The translations under genes and the position numbers were made by a program. A DNA stretch of 64,000 nt from Chitinophagales bacterium (GTDB taxonomy: Bacteria > Bacteroidota > Bacteroidia > Chitinophagales > Chitinophagaceae), in the NCBI GenBank assembly GCA_017303415.1, contig JAFLBJ010000001.1, positions 2,728,001-2,792,000 on the forward strand, in the 5' to 3' direction. Within the stretch, counting starts at the first letter, position 1. The number at the start of each line of letters is the position of its first letter. Under the pieces are notes generated by a model that was given only the letters and a program-made list of their open reading frames with translations, ran no database searches and was not told the DNA's origin. Below, in pieces: positions 32,515 to 40,079 of the stretch.

Positions 32515-32522
32515 TAATTTTG
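32515..32522 (+). promoter_or_regulatory. -7 promoter box TAATTTTG, S1/P1 nuclease
   Basis: Exact TAnnTTTG match, 32 bases before the ATG. TTTG and TTG words occur 22 and 16 bases upstream, neither at ideal spacing. Confidence 0.5.
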
Positions 32523-32554
32523 CCCGGGTTATAATTGTTAAAAAAAATAAAACC

Positions 32555-33346
32555 ATGCGCATTCGGAAAAGCTATTTTCTTTATTTACTTCTGGCCTGTC
32601 TGCCCCTTCAATCACTCGCTTGGGGCCAGTTGGGGCACCGGGTGGTAGGACAGATCGCTGACTCTTACCTCACCGCCAAAGCCCGCAAAAACATCAAAGC
32701 CATACTCGGTTATGAATCCCTTGCCATGGGAAGTACCTGGGCGGATTTTATAAAATCGGACCCGGCCTATAAAAACCTGGATAACTGGCACTATATTAAC
32801 CTGAAGGACGGAATGAGTGAATCAGAAGTAAAAGCGTACCTGGAAAAAGATACCCTCACCGATGCCTATACCAAATTGAATTTCCTGATCGCCGAACTGA
32901 AGAAAAAAGACCTGGCACCGGATGTAAAAAAAATGTACCTCCGCTTATTGATCCATATCACCGGCGATATCCACCAACCCATGCATGTAAGCCGGGCCGA
33001 AGACCTGGGTGGTAACAGGATCTACGTCATGTGGTTCAATGAAAATACCAACCTCCACCGGTTGTGGGATGATCAATTGCTGGCATTTCAACAGTTGAGC
33101 TACACCGAATTTGCCCATGCAATAAATCATGCCACCAAAACCGACCGCAAAGTCTGGCAGGAACAACCCATGACCGAATGGTTTTGGGAATCCTACTCCA
33201 CCAGCCAAAAGCTATATAAGGAGATCACCCAACCAGACCAAAAGCTGGGCTTCCGATACAATTTTGATCATGTAGAGGAATTGAACCAATGTTTGCTGAA
33301 AGCAGGCGTGAGGTTGGCCGGATTACTCAATGATATATTTGGATAA
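32555..33346 (+). CDS. S1/P1 family zinc nuclease, secreted
   Basis: 263-aa protein with a signal peptide ending LQSLA; the mature N-terminus is Trp23 (WGQLGHRVVGQIAD). In this family the N-terminal Trp itself binds zinc. Other trinuclear-zinc ligands are visible: GHR, DNWHYINL, the HITGDIHQPMHVSRAEDLGGN block with several His/Asp, and HRLWDDQLL. It cleaves single-stranded nucleic acids and 3'-phosphomonoesters in the periplasm or outside the cell, probably for phosphate or nucleoside scavenging. The length is typical. It stands alone; a hairpin follows its stop. Confidence 0.92.
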   Translation: MRIRKSYFLYLLLACLPLQSLAWGQLGHRVVGQIADSYLTAKARKNIKAILGYESLAMGSTWADFIKSDPAYKNLDNWHYINLKDGMSESEVKAYLEKDTLTDAYTKLNFLIAELKKKDLAPDVKKMYLRLLIHITGDIHQPMHVSRAEDLGGNRIYVMWFNENTNLHRLWDDQLLAFQQLSYTEFAHAINHATKTDRKVWQEQPMTEWFWESYSTSQKLYKEITQPDQKLGFRYNFDHVEELNQCLLKAGVRLAGLLNDIFG

Positions 33347-33359
33347 ACAGGTCCTGTAT

Positions 33360-33506
33360 AAACCAAACATCCCACCTGAAAAGGCGGGATGTCATAAACG
33401 TAAAGGACGATTGGTTTACTGCGGTTGCAGTGGTTTTTCACAGGATGCGGTTTTGTCGGTCTTTCATAGGAGGTTTAAAAATCAGAACCATTAACCTTGC
33501 TTTGCT
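33360..33506 (-). ncRNA. Candidate small RNA downstream of rimO
   Basis: Minus-strand unit of about 145 bases. It begins after a promoter-like pair: TTTG (33538-33541), 19-base spacer, CATCTTTG (33511-33518). It ends with a hairpin, CATCCCGCC/GGTGGGATG (33368-33391), followed by TTTGGTTT. Inside is a small perfect hairpin ACTGC-AACC-GCAGT and a CCTCCT word. No coding potential beyond 9 codons. It does not match tRNA, tmRNA or SRP RNA as far as I can see. It could also be the rimO 3' UTR. Confidence 0.4.
33368..33391 (-). terminator. Hairpin terminator
   Basis: Nine-bp stem, perfect on the minus strand if one G-U pair is allowed, with a 6-base loop. It is followed on the minus strand by TTTGGTTTAT. 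On the plus strand it has one A-C mismatch, lies 21 bases past the S1/P1 stop and may also serve that gene. Confidence 0.55.
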
Positions 33507-33631
33507 GATACAAAGATGGTTTAGGTAAGGCTCCTAACAAATAGTAAATGATGGGATTGTGGTGTAAAAATGAATCTCCCTTTTTTGTAGTAGAAAATTG
33601 ACTTTTTTAGAATGGGACACTTAGAAAGGAA

Positions 33632-34939
33632 TCAGACCAATTCCCCTTCCAGGTCATAATCATAGGCTTTTACGATCCTTACCTGGACAAAATCTCCGGG
33701 GCGGAGACGTTGGGTTGTATTGATGACCACTTCGTTGTCCACTTCTACGCTGTCAAATTCGGTACGGCCAAGGTATCGTCCGGCCTCTTTCTTATCGACC
33801 ATAACTTTAAATACCTTACCTATCTTATCCTGGTTCAATTCATAAGAGATCTCCTGTTGTACCTCCATGATCTCCCGGGCCCTTTCTTCTTTTTCCGCAG
33901 CTGGAATATCATCCACCTCGGAATAGGCCGAGGTACCCTCTTCATGGCTATAAGTGAATATACCTACGCGGTCAAATCGCTGGCGTTGTAAAAATGACTT
34001 CAGTTCTTCCACATCATCCCTTGTCTCCCCCGGAAAACCGGTGATCAGGGTGGTGCGTAAACAAATGCCCGGCACCCTTTCCCGTACGGCAAGGATCAAC
34101 TCCTCCATTTCTTCGCGGGTAATATTTCGCTTCATGGCCTTCAACATGTTATTGGCTGCATGTTGCAAAGGCATATCGAGATAATTACAAATATTCTCCC
34201 TTTCGCGCATGACGTCCAGTACATCCAGTGGGAACTTATGTGGGTAGGCATAATGCAGCCTGATCCATTCCAATCCCTTAATGTCACTCAGGCGTTTCAT
34301 CAATTCACCCAACATGCGCTGCTTATAGATATCCAACCCATAATAGGTAAGCTCCTGAGCGATGAGCATGATCTCCTTCACCCCTTTCTTTACCAGTGCC
34401 GTTGCTTCCGCCACGAGTTCTTCCATGGTTTTACTGACATGCCCACCACGCATCAGGGGAATGGCACAAAATGAACAGGTACGGTTACAGCCTTCGCTGA
34501 TCTTGAGATAAGCATAATGCTGGGGCGTGGCCAATAATCGTTCACCAAGTAACTCAGATTTATAATCCGCTTCAAATTGTTTCAGGATCAGGGGAAGTTC
34601 CATGGTGCCAAACCAGGCATCCACTTCAGGGATCTCTTTTTCCAGATCATCGCGATAACGGTGACTCAAACATCCGGTTACATAGACCTTATCCAGTTTT
34701 CCTTTTTGCTTCAGGGCCACCTGGTCTAAAATAGTATTGATGGATTCTTCCTTGGCCTTTTCTATAAACCCACAGGTGTTTACTATGACAATATTGTGGT
34801 CTTTCTTCCCGCTCTCGTGTACCACATCGATCTCATTGGCCTGCAATTGCCCACTCAGCACCTCACTATCGACCATATTCTTACTACAGCCAAGTGTGAT
34901 GATGTTCACTTTATCCTTATGTAATTTCTTTGCTCTCAT
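33632..34939 (-). CDS. rimO: Ribosomal protein S12 methylthiotransferase
   Basis: 435-aa radical-SAM enzyme that methylthiolates the conserved Asp of ribosomal protein S12. The N-terminal UPF0004 domain has its cysteines (NIITLGCSKNMVDSE, VIVNTCGFIEKAKEESI, VYVTGCLSHRY). The radical-SAM CxxxCxxC is in SEGCNRTCSFCAIPLMRGG (near 150). A C-terminal TRAM domain holds GRTEFDSVEVDNEVVIN. GCSKNMVDSEV and AIPLMRGGHVS separate it from MiaB. It is the last gene of the rpmB operon, 19 bases after ftsY. Confidence 0.96.
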   Translation of the reverse strand: MRAKKLHKDKVNIITLGCSKNMVDSEVLSGQLQANEIDVVHESGKKDHNIVIVNTCGFIEKAKEESINTILDQVALKQKGKLDKVYVTGCLSHRYRDDLEKEIPEVDAWFGTMELPLILKQFEADYKSELLGERLLATPQHYAYLKISEGCNRTCSFCAIPLMRGGHVSKTMEELVAEATALVKKGVKEIMLIAQELTYYGLDIYKQRMLGELMKRLSDIKGLEWIRLHYAYPHKFPLDVLDVMRERENICNYLDMPLQHAANNMLKAMKRNITREEMEELILAVRERVPGICLRTTLITGFPGETRDDVEELKSFLQRQRFDRVGIFTYSHEEGTSAYSEVDDIPAAEKEERAREIMEVQQEISYELNQDKIGKVFKVMVDKKEAGRYLGRTEFDSVEVDNEVVINTTQRLRPGDFVQVRIVKAYDYDLEGELV

Positions 34940-34941
34940 GT

Positions 34942-34971
34942 AACACGAATTTCACGAATTAATTTCGTGTT
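34942..34971. repeat. Nonamer inverted repeat at the ftsY stop
   Basis: ACACGAATT, TCACGAATT face AATTTCGTGT. The element fills the 19-base ftsY-rimO gap, and its right arm encodes the last residues (KTRN) and the TAA of ftsY. Confidence 0.7.
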
Positions 34972-35921
34972 TTAAATAAGGAATCCACAAACTCATGTTT
35001 ATTAAACACCAGTAAGTCCTCCATCTTTTCTCCAACCCCGATAAATTTTACTGGTATATGAAACTGATTGGCGATGGCGAGTACCACACCTCCTTTGGCT
35101 GTACCATCGAGTTTGGTGATCGCCAGGGCAGTTACATCCGTCGCTGCTGTAAAATGTTTGGCCTGTTCCAAAGCATTCTGTCCGGTACTTCCATCGAGCA
35201 CCAGCAGCACTTCATGGGGAGCATCGGGTATTACCTTTTGAATGACCCGCTTGATCTTACTCAGCTCGTCCATCAGATGGGCTTTGTTGTGTAAGCGTCC
35301 TGCGGTATCGATCAGAACCACATCACTGTTTCGGGAAACGGCACTTTGGACCGTATCGAAAGCCACGGCGGCAGGGTCGCTGCCCATGTCCTGTTTTACG
35401 ATCGGTACACCCGCCCGTTCACTCCAGATGGTCAATTGATCCACCGCCGCTGCGCGAAAGGTATCGGCAGCGCCAAGCAACACCGATTTTCCGGCTGATT
35501 TAAAATTATGGGCGAGTTTGCCAATGGTGGTGGTTTTCCCCACCCCATTTACGCCTACCACCAAAATGATATAGGGTTTGGCTGGCAGTTCGGAATCGAA
35601 GGCATAACTATTTGCCGCGGGTGCATCTACCAGAATATGCTCAATCTCTTCCTGGAGCATCTTGTTCAGCTCCGAGGTATTCATGTATTTGTCCCGCGCA
35701 ACCCTTTTTTCAATTCGTTCAATGATCTTAACGGTGGTATCAATGCCTACATCGGCACTTACCAGGGCTTCTTCCAGGTTGTCGAGTACCTCGGCATCCA
35801 CGGTTGTTTTTCCTGCAACGGCTTTGGTGATACGGCTCAGGAAATTCTCCTTCGTCTTTTGCAGACCCTGGTCGAGGCTTTCCTTTTCCTTTTTCCCAAA
35901 AAGTTTATTGAAGAAACCCAT
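34959..35921 (-). CDS. ftsY: Signal recognition particle receptor FtsY
   Basis: 320-aa SRP GTPase that docks ribosome-SRP complexes at the inner membrane. It has a short N domain without the long acidic A domain of E. coli. The NG domain shows VGVNGVGKTTTIGKLAHNF (G1), DTFRAAAVDQL, DTAGRLHNKAHLMDEL (G3) and TKLDGTAKGGVVL (G4). The C-terminus ends DSLFKTRN, the last residues being encoded by a nonamer repeat. Located between DUF4295 and rimO, an order common in Bacteroidota. Confidence 0.96.
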   Translation of the reverse strand: MGFFNKLFGKKEKESLDQGLQKTKENFLSRITKAVAGKTTVDAEVLDNLEEALVSADVGIDTTVKIIERIEKRVARDKYMNTSELNKMLQEEIEHILVDAPAANSYAFDSELPAKPYIILVVGVNGVGKTTTIGKLAHNFKSAGKSVLLGAADTFRAAAVDQLTIWSERAGVPIVKQDMGSDPAAVAFDTVQSAVSRNSDVVLIDTAGRLHNKAHLMDELSKIKRVIQKVIPDAPHEVLLVLDGSTGQNALEQAKHFTAATDVTALAITKLDGTAKGGVVLAIANQFHIPVKFIGVGEKMEDLLVFNKHEFVDSLFKTRN

Positions 35922-36007
35922 AAGGATTGAATTGGGATTGATTATTTAAACAACAAAAGCCATTCGCGGTTACGAATAGCTTCTGTATAATTTGCAATGG
36001 CGCGAAA

Positions 36008-36181
36008 TTATTTTTGAGCCAGATAATCCTTGATCTTATCCTTGTGAACGATGGCTTCCTTGAAGGTATAGGCACCGGTCTTAGGACTACGAACAGACTT
36101 GATCACTTTGGTCCAGTTCTTTGCTTCAGCGGCCGCACGGGCATCTTTACTTTTGATCGCTGTTTTTGCTGCTTTTGCCAT
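36008..36181 (-). CDS. DUF4295 protein, probable Bacteroidota ribosome component
   Basis: 57-aa basic protein, too short for many gene finders: MAKAAKTAIKSKDARAAAEA, then KNWTKVIKSVRSPKTGAYTF and KEAIVHKDKIKDYLAQK. It is Lys/Ala-rich with no signal peptide. It belongs to the Bacteroidota-specific DUF4295 family, regularly found after rpmB and rpmG. I recall a Bacteroidota-specific large-subunit protein (bL38) reported from a Flavobacterium ribosome; identity with this family should be verified. The gap to rpmG is 21 bases. Confident as a real gene, less so on function. Confidence 0.85.
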   Translation of the reverse strand: MAKAAKTAIKSKDARAAAEAKNWTKVIKSVRSPKTGAYTFKEAIVHKDKIKDYLAQK

Positions 36182-36202
36182 ATCTTAATGAGTTAAGGTC
36201 TC

Positions 36203-36385
36203 TTACTTAATTTCTTTGTGAACGGTCACTTTCTTGAGGATGGGATTGAATTTTTTCAACTCCAGACGCTCAGGGTTGTTCTTTTTGTTTTTCACCGTAA
36301 TGTACCGGCTAGTACCGGGCTGACCGCTGGTCTTGTGCTCGGTGCATTCCAGAATTACCTGTACACGGTTTCCTTTCTTTGCCAT
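36203..36385 (-). CDS. rpmG: Ribosomal protein bL33
   Basis: 60-aa large-subunit protein: [20 protein letters not shown] then [20 protein letters not shown] and [15 protein letters not shown], the standard bL33 pattern. Only one Cys is present, so it is the zinc-free (C-) type, as typical where no CxxC pair exists. It lies 21 bases after rpmB in the ribosomal operon. Confidence 0.96.
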   Translation of the reverse strand: MAKKGNRVQVILECTEHKTSGQPGTSRYITVKNKKNNPERLELKKFNPILKKVTVHKEIK

Positions 36386-36406
36386 GATTATTTACGTTTG
36401 ATACGA

Positions 36407-36643
36407 TTAAATGTGTTGTCCCTTAGACCTCAATTCTTTAACCACACTGAGAAGTCCGCGTTTGTTGATGGTTCTGATACCATCCGCAGATACTTTCAAA
36501 GTGATCCATTTATCCTCCTCAGCCAGGAAGAACCGCTTTGTCTGCAAATTCGGCAGAAAACGACGCTTGGTCTTGATGTTCGAGTGCGACACCTTGTTAC
36601 CGGTCATCGGAACCTTACCTGTGATCTGACATACTCTTGCCAT
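36407..36643 (-). CDS. rpmB: Ribosomal protein bL28
   Basis: 78-aa large-subunit protein beginning MARVCQITGKVPMTGNKVSH and containing NIKTKRRFLPNLQTKRFF, ITLKVSADGIRTINKRGL. No CxxC zinc ribbon. It is the first gene of the rpmB-rpmG-DUF4295-ftsY-rimO operon, with a TACCTTTG box 24 bases upstream. Confidence 0.97.
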   Translation of the reverse strand: MARVCQITGKVPMTGNKVSHSNIKTKRRFLPNLQTKRFFLAEEDKWITLKVSADGIRTINKRGLLSVVKELRSKGQHI

Positions 36644-36666
36644 GACGATTCAAATTTTTGGGACGG

Positions 36667-36674
36667 CAAAGGTA
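36667..36674 (-). promoter_or_regulatory. -7 promoter box TACCTTTG, ribosomal operon
   Basis: Exact TAnnTTTG on the minus strand, leader about 19 bases. The heptamer element begins 67 bases further upstream. Confidence 0.6.
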
Positions 36675-36740
36675 GGGAAAGTACTGGAAATAAAGAAAAA
36701 AAGTCTGGGATTGTGGGAGAAATAGGTTGAAAGGGTAATC

Positions 36741-36869
36741 GTGAGGCGTGAAACGTGAGACGTGAGTGGTGAGTGGTGAGTGGTGAGGCGTGAGACGTGA
36801 GCAGGGTCCAATCTCACGTTTCACGTTTCACGTCTCACCACTCACGCCTCACGCCTCCCGCCCCACCTC
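36741..36869. repeat. Inverted heptamer array, GTGAGNC family
   Basis: Left arm, nine units from 36741: GTGAGGC, GTGAAAC, GTGAGAC, three GTGAGTG, GTGAGGC, GTGAGAC, GTGAGCA. Right arm from 36813: CTCACGT, two TTCACGT, CTCACCA, two CTCACGC, CTCCCGC, CCCACCT. Loop of about 10 bases. It occupies the 300-base divergent gap between rpmB and lpdA, which otherwise holds only the two promoters. Confidence 0.92.
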
Positions 36870-36907
36870 TCCCCCATCCCGCCTTTTGCCAATTCCCTCA
36901 TTTCAAA

Positions 36908-36915
36908 TAACTTCG
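36908..36915 (+). promoter_or_regulatory. Candidate -7 box TAACTTCG for lpdA
   Basis: One mismatch from TAnnTTTG, 29 bases before the lpdA ATG. Confidence 0.4.
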
Positions 36916-36944
36916 CTTCTCAATTCAAACTCAATCTACATCTT

Positions 36945-38348
36945 ATGGCATACGATATCGTTGTAATTGGCAGTGGACCAGGTGGTTACGTGGCAGCGAT
37001 CCGGGCATCCCAACTGGGGTTAAAGACCGCGATCATCGAAAAGGAAAGTCTGGGTGGAATTTGTCTTAACTGGGGCTGTATCCCCACCAAGGCCTTGTTG
37101 AAATCGGCCCAGGTGATGGAATATATCCAACATGCCAAAGATTTTGGGATCGAGGCAACGGGAACCCACCAATTTGATGCGGTGATAAAGCGGAGCCGTG
37201 GGGTGGCCGATAAAATGAGCAAAGGGGTTCAATTCCTCATGAAAAAGAATAAGATCGATGTGGTAATGGGCTATGGCAAATTAAAAGCCAAAGGCCAGGT
37301 TGAGGTAACGGCAGCAGACGGCAGCAAAACCGTGGTGGAAGGCCGTAATATCATCATTGCCACGGGTGGTCGCAGCCGCGAACTCCCTGCCCTCAAACAG
37401 GATGGCAAAAAGATCTTTGGTTACCGCGAAGCCATGTCCCTACCTACCCAACCAAAGAGCATGATCATCGTGGGCAGTGGCGCCATTGGAGTTGAATTTG
37501 GCTACTTCTATAATACCATCGGTACGAAAGTGACCATTGTTGAATTCATGCCCCGGATCGTTCCGGTAGAAGATGAGGATATTTCAAAAGAACTGGAAAA
37601 AAGCCTTAAGAAAAAAGGTATTGAGATCATGACCAGCAGCGAAGTGACCAAGGTGGATACAGCAGGCGCCGGTGTAAAAGCCACCGTGAAAACCGCCAGT
37701 GGCGAAGTCACACTCGAAGCAGATGTATTGCTGAGTGCTGTTGGTGTGGCCGCCAATATCGAAAATATCGGTTTGGAAACCCTGGGAGTAAAAACAGATA
37801 AGGGCCGGATCATGGTTGATAAATTTTATCAAACCAATATACCTGGTATCTATGCCATCGGAGACTGTGTTCCCGGGCAGGCACTGGCCCACGTAGCCTC
37901 TAAAGAAGGGATCATCTGTATCGAGAATATCGCCTTTGGCGAAAAGAAATATGCCCACAAACCCGAAGCACTCGATTATGGCAATGTACCGGGCTGTACC
38001 TATTGCGTTCCCGAGATCGCATCCGTAGGTTTTACCGAAAAACAAGCCAAGGAAGCCGGTTATGAAATCAAAGTGGGGAAATTCCCGTTAAGCGCCAGTG
38101 GCAAAGCCTCGGCTGCCGGTCATCCGGAAGGATTTGTAAAAGTGATCTTTGATGCCAAATATGGAGAGTGGCTGGGTACGCACATGATCGGTTACAATGT
38201 TACCGAGATCATTGCGCAAACTGTAACTGCCCGTAAACTGGAAACAACCTATCACGAAGTATTGAATAGCATTCACCCCCACCCCACCATTAGCGAAAGC
38301 GTGAAGGATGCAATTGAGGTGGCGTATGGAGAGGCCATTCATCTTTGA
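36945..38348 (+). CDS. lpdA: Dihydrolipoamide dehydrogenase (E3)
   Basis: 467-aa flavoprotein that reoxidises the lipoyl arms of 2-oxoacid dehydrogenases and the glycine cleavage system. FAD motif VVIGSGPGGYVAAIRASQLG. The redox disulfide is in GGICLNWGCIPTKALL (CLNWGC, a variant of the usual CVNVGC). NAD motif MIIVGSGAIGVEFGYF, FAD-contact IYAIGDCVPGQALAHVASKEG, and the catalytic His-Glu pair in HPHPTISESVKDA. The stop overlaps the first bases of the 18-bp outer stem of the following inverted repeat. Confidence 0.97.
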   Translation: MAYDIVVIGSGPGGYVAAIRASQLGLKTAIIEKESLGGICLNWGCIPTKALLKSAQVMEYIQHAKDFGIEATGTHQFDAVIKRSRGVADKMSKGVQFLMKKNKIDVVMGYGKLKAKGQVEVTAADGSKTVVEGRNIIIATGGRSRELPALKQDGKKIFGYREAMSLPTQPKSMIIVGSGAIGVEFGYFYNTIGTKVTIVEFMPRIVPVEDEDISKELEKSLKKKGIEIMTSSEVTKVDTAGAGVKATVKTASGEVTLEADVLLSAVGVAANIENIGLETLGVKTDKGRIMVDKFYQTNIPGIYAIGDCVPGQALAHVASKEGIICIENIAFGEKKYAHKPEALDYGNVPGCTYCVPEIASVGFTEKQAKEAGYEIKVGKFPLSASGKASAAGHPEGFVKVIFDAKYGEWLGTHMIGYNVTEIIAQTVTARKLETTYHEVLNSIHPHPTISESVKDAIEVAYGEAIHL

Positions 38349-38520
38349 CCAGGATTTAAAGATTGGAAGATTGCCAGGATTCATTGATGAATTGATTAAA
38401 TAACTGAAGGATTGAGGGGTAAAATTTAATTTACCTCTCAATCCTTCAGTCATTTAATCCTGTAATCCTCTAATCTTTAAATCCTGGTCAAATCCTGGGC
38501 AATCCTTTAATCCTTAAATC
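38348..38520. repeat. Nested inverted repeat, AATCCT octamer type
   Basis: A perfect 18-bp outer stem (GACCAGGATTTAAAGATT 38348-38365 with its complement 38473-38490) surrounds an inner 20-bp stem (38405-38424 with 38431-38450, one G-T mismatch). The right half is built of 8-base units such as TTAATCCT, GTAATCCT, CTAATCTT, TAAATCCT, continuing to 38520. It separates the convergent lpdA and metalloprotease genes and could end transcription from both sides. Confidence 0.85.
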
Positions 38521-38524
38521 AAGG

Positions 38525-39790
38525 TCAAAGCTTAATGAACTTCTCCCGCATTTTCTCTCCCTCCTTTTCTCCATCGATAAAGTAAACGCCAGGAGCAAGA
38601 CGGCTGATATCAACCGTATGTATGGCGTGAGAGATTGTTGTGCGGAGGATAATCCGTCCGGAGAGGTCGGTCACACGCAATTCCTTTCCGATCCACCGAA
38701 CATCATATTGAAAATTCATCGTCACCGTACTATTGGCTGGATTGGGATATAGCTTGATATGAAGCCATCTGGGCGTATTATCGGGGAGACTGCCTTCCTC
38801 CAGGATCGGGTCAGCCAACCCGCGTGAATTAAGGAATGAATGACGTGGCCCGCCTTCCTCAAATAGGGTTCGCATCCGCTGCTTCTGTCCGTAAGTGAAC
38901 ATATTTACACAGGCATCACTGGTAAAATCCATATAGTTCATGTACATATCCCCACCGTTCGATGCGTTGTTACAGGTTACTCTGACACCAGAGGGACAGC
39001 CGGGCGTATAGCTTCGTTGCGGAGGGGTATCCCCTACCAGGTCATCCCCGCAATCTGAGTCGCCCCAGATATGCCGTAGATTAAGCCAGTGACCCACTTC
39101 ATGTACGGTGGTACGGCCTTTATTGTATTGCGAGAAATATCCAACAGGGCCAAAGGCCTTGTAATTGATCACGATGCCATCACGTTCCAGCGGGGTGCCG
39201 GGGAAACTAGCATAACCCAAAAGGTCATCCATATTACAAACCCAGATATTCAGGTATTGAGAGGCATCCCAGGCATCGGAGCCTAACTCGTCATCAAATT
39301 TTACCTTATCATCCATCTTCCACTTGGTAAGGGGAGAATATTTGCGCACCACACCTGATGTGGCCCTGCCTTTAGGGTCACTGGTTGCCAACTTGAATTC
39401 GATACGAATATCCGCAGACAGGTCAGCAAACCCACCAGGGATATTGGTGGTATCCGCATTCAGGCGTCGGAAATCACGGTTTAGTATTTCGATCTGGTCC
39501 CTGATCCGGGAATCAGGAATATTCTCGTCGGGATAGTGATAGATCACATGCACCACAACAGGTATGACCAATACAGGTTGATCCGCGGCGGATCCGGGCA
39601 GGTCATTGACCTCCACAGTACGATGGGTCAGTCGGTGCGTGAATTGTTCGATCTCGGAGATTCGTTGGGCAAAAGTGGGGTCTGTTTCAAGCATGCGTTG
39701 CACATACTCATGGCTCGAGCAATTTCGTTGAGCATGAATCAATTGTACAAGCAGAAAGGACAACACAAAGCCAGCCAGCTTTTTCATCAT
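38525..39790 (-). CDS. Secreted M43 (pappalysin-like) metalloprotease with T9SS sorting domain
   Basis: 421-aa protein with signal peptide (about 1-20). The zinc site is HEVGHWLNLRHIWGD (HExxHxxxxxH, near residues 225-240), with a met-turn in GDMYMNYMDFTSDACVNMF. The HIWGD form is typical of M43 cytophagalysins. The last 80 residues (LYPNPANSTVTMNFQYDV, VTDLSGRIILRT, GVYFIDGEKEGEKMREKFIKL) form a type A C-terminal sorting domain, so export by the type IX secretion system is predicted. A TACCTTTTG box lies just upstream. Confidence 0.93.
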   Translation of the reverse strand: MMKKLAGFVLSFLLVQLIHAQRNCSSHEYVQRMLETDPTFAQRISEIEQFTHRLTHRTVEVNDLPGSAADQPVLVIPVVVHVIYHYPDENIPDSRIRDQIEILNRDFRRLNADTTNIPGGFADLSADIRIEFKLATSDPKGRATSGVVRKYSPLTKWKMDDKVKFDDELGSDAWDASQYLNIWVCNMDDLLGYASFPGTPLERDGIVINYKAFGPVGYFSQYNKGRTTVHEVGHWLNLRHIWGDSDCGDDLVGDTPPQRSYTPGCPSGVRVTCNNASNGGDMYMNYMDFTSDACVNMFTYGQKQRMRTLFEEGGPRHSFLNSRGLADPILEEGSLPDNTPRWLHIKLYPNPANSTVTMNFQYDVRWIGKELRVTDLSGRIILRTTISHAIHTVDISRLAPGVYFIDGEKEGEKMREKFIKL

Positions 39791-39795
39791 TGTTT

Positions 39796-39804
39796 CAAAA
39801 GGTA
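39796..39804 (-). promoter_or_regulatory. -7 box TACCTTTTG, metalloprotease gene
   Basis: TAnnTTTG with one extra T, 5 bases before ATG 39790. Confidence 0.4.
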
Positions 39805-40055
39805 AAGAATGAAAAAAACGGCTCCACAGGGGGATTACGTGGTTTCTGCGGGAATTGGAATTAGCAGGGTATGATCAAAATGGTTATTGGGAAGATTTTT
39901 CCCGGATACGGAGGGCGAATTAGAAGTAAAAAGTTGATACCTAATCCACCATAAACATAGCCTCAATTTTCGGATTTTGCAAGCCGGCCACGAAAAAAGC
40001 AGGGAGATTGAAAAATTTAGCGAGGAATTAACCCCTTGGATTTTAAACATAAGTC
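39805..40055. other. Divergent intergenic gap, no gene seen
   Basis: About 250 bases between the metalloprotease and glutaminyl cyclase promoters. A 71-codon minus-strand open frame exists but has no start context, signal or family resemblance, so I do not call it. No array or hairpin stands out, which is unusual for gaps of this size here. Confidence 0.5.
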
Positions 40056-40063
40056 TATCTTTG
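40056..40063 (+). promoter_or_regulatory. -7 promoter box TATCTTTG, glutaminyl cyclase
   Basis: Exact TAnnTTTG match, 16 bases before the ATG. Confidence 0.6.
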
Positions 40064-40079
40064 TCAGAATATTAGACCC

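Noticed and set aside
33461-33480. Perfect Shine-Dalgarno-like AGGAGGT on the plus strand
   Set aside because: No start codon follows at a usable distance and no open frame continues; plus-strand genes here do not use such sites.
39835-40050. 71-codon minus-strand open frame in the gap before the glutaminyl cyclase gene
   Set aside because: No promoter box, no signal peptide, no family pattern; composition looks non-coding.
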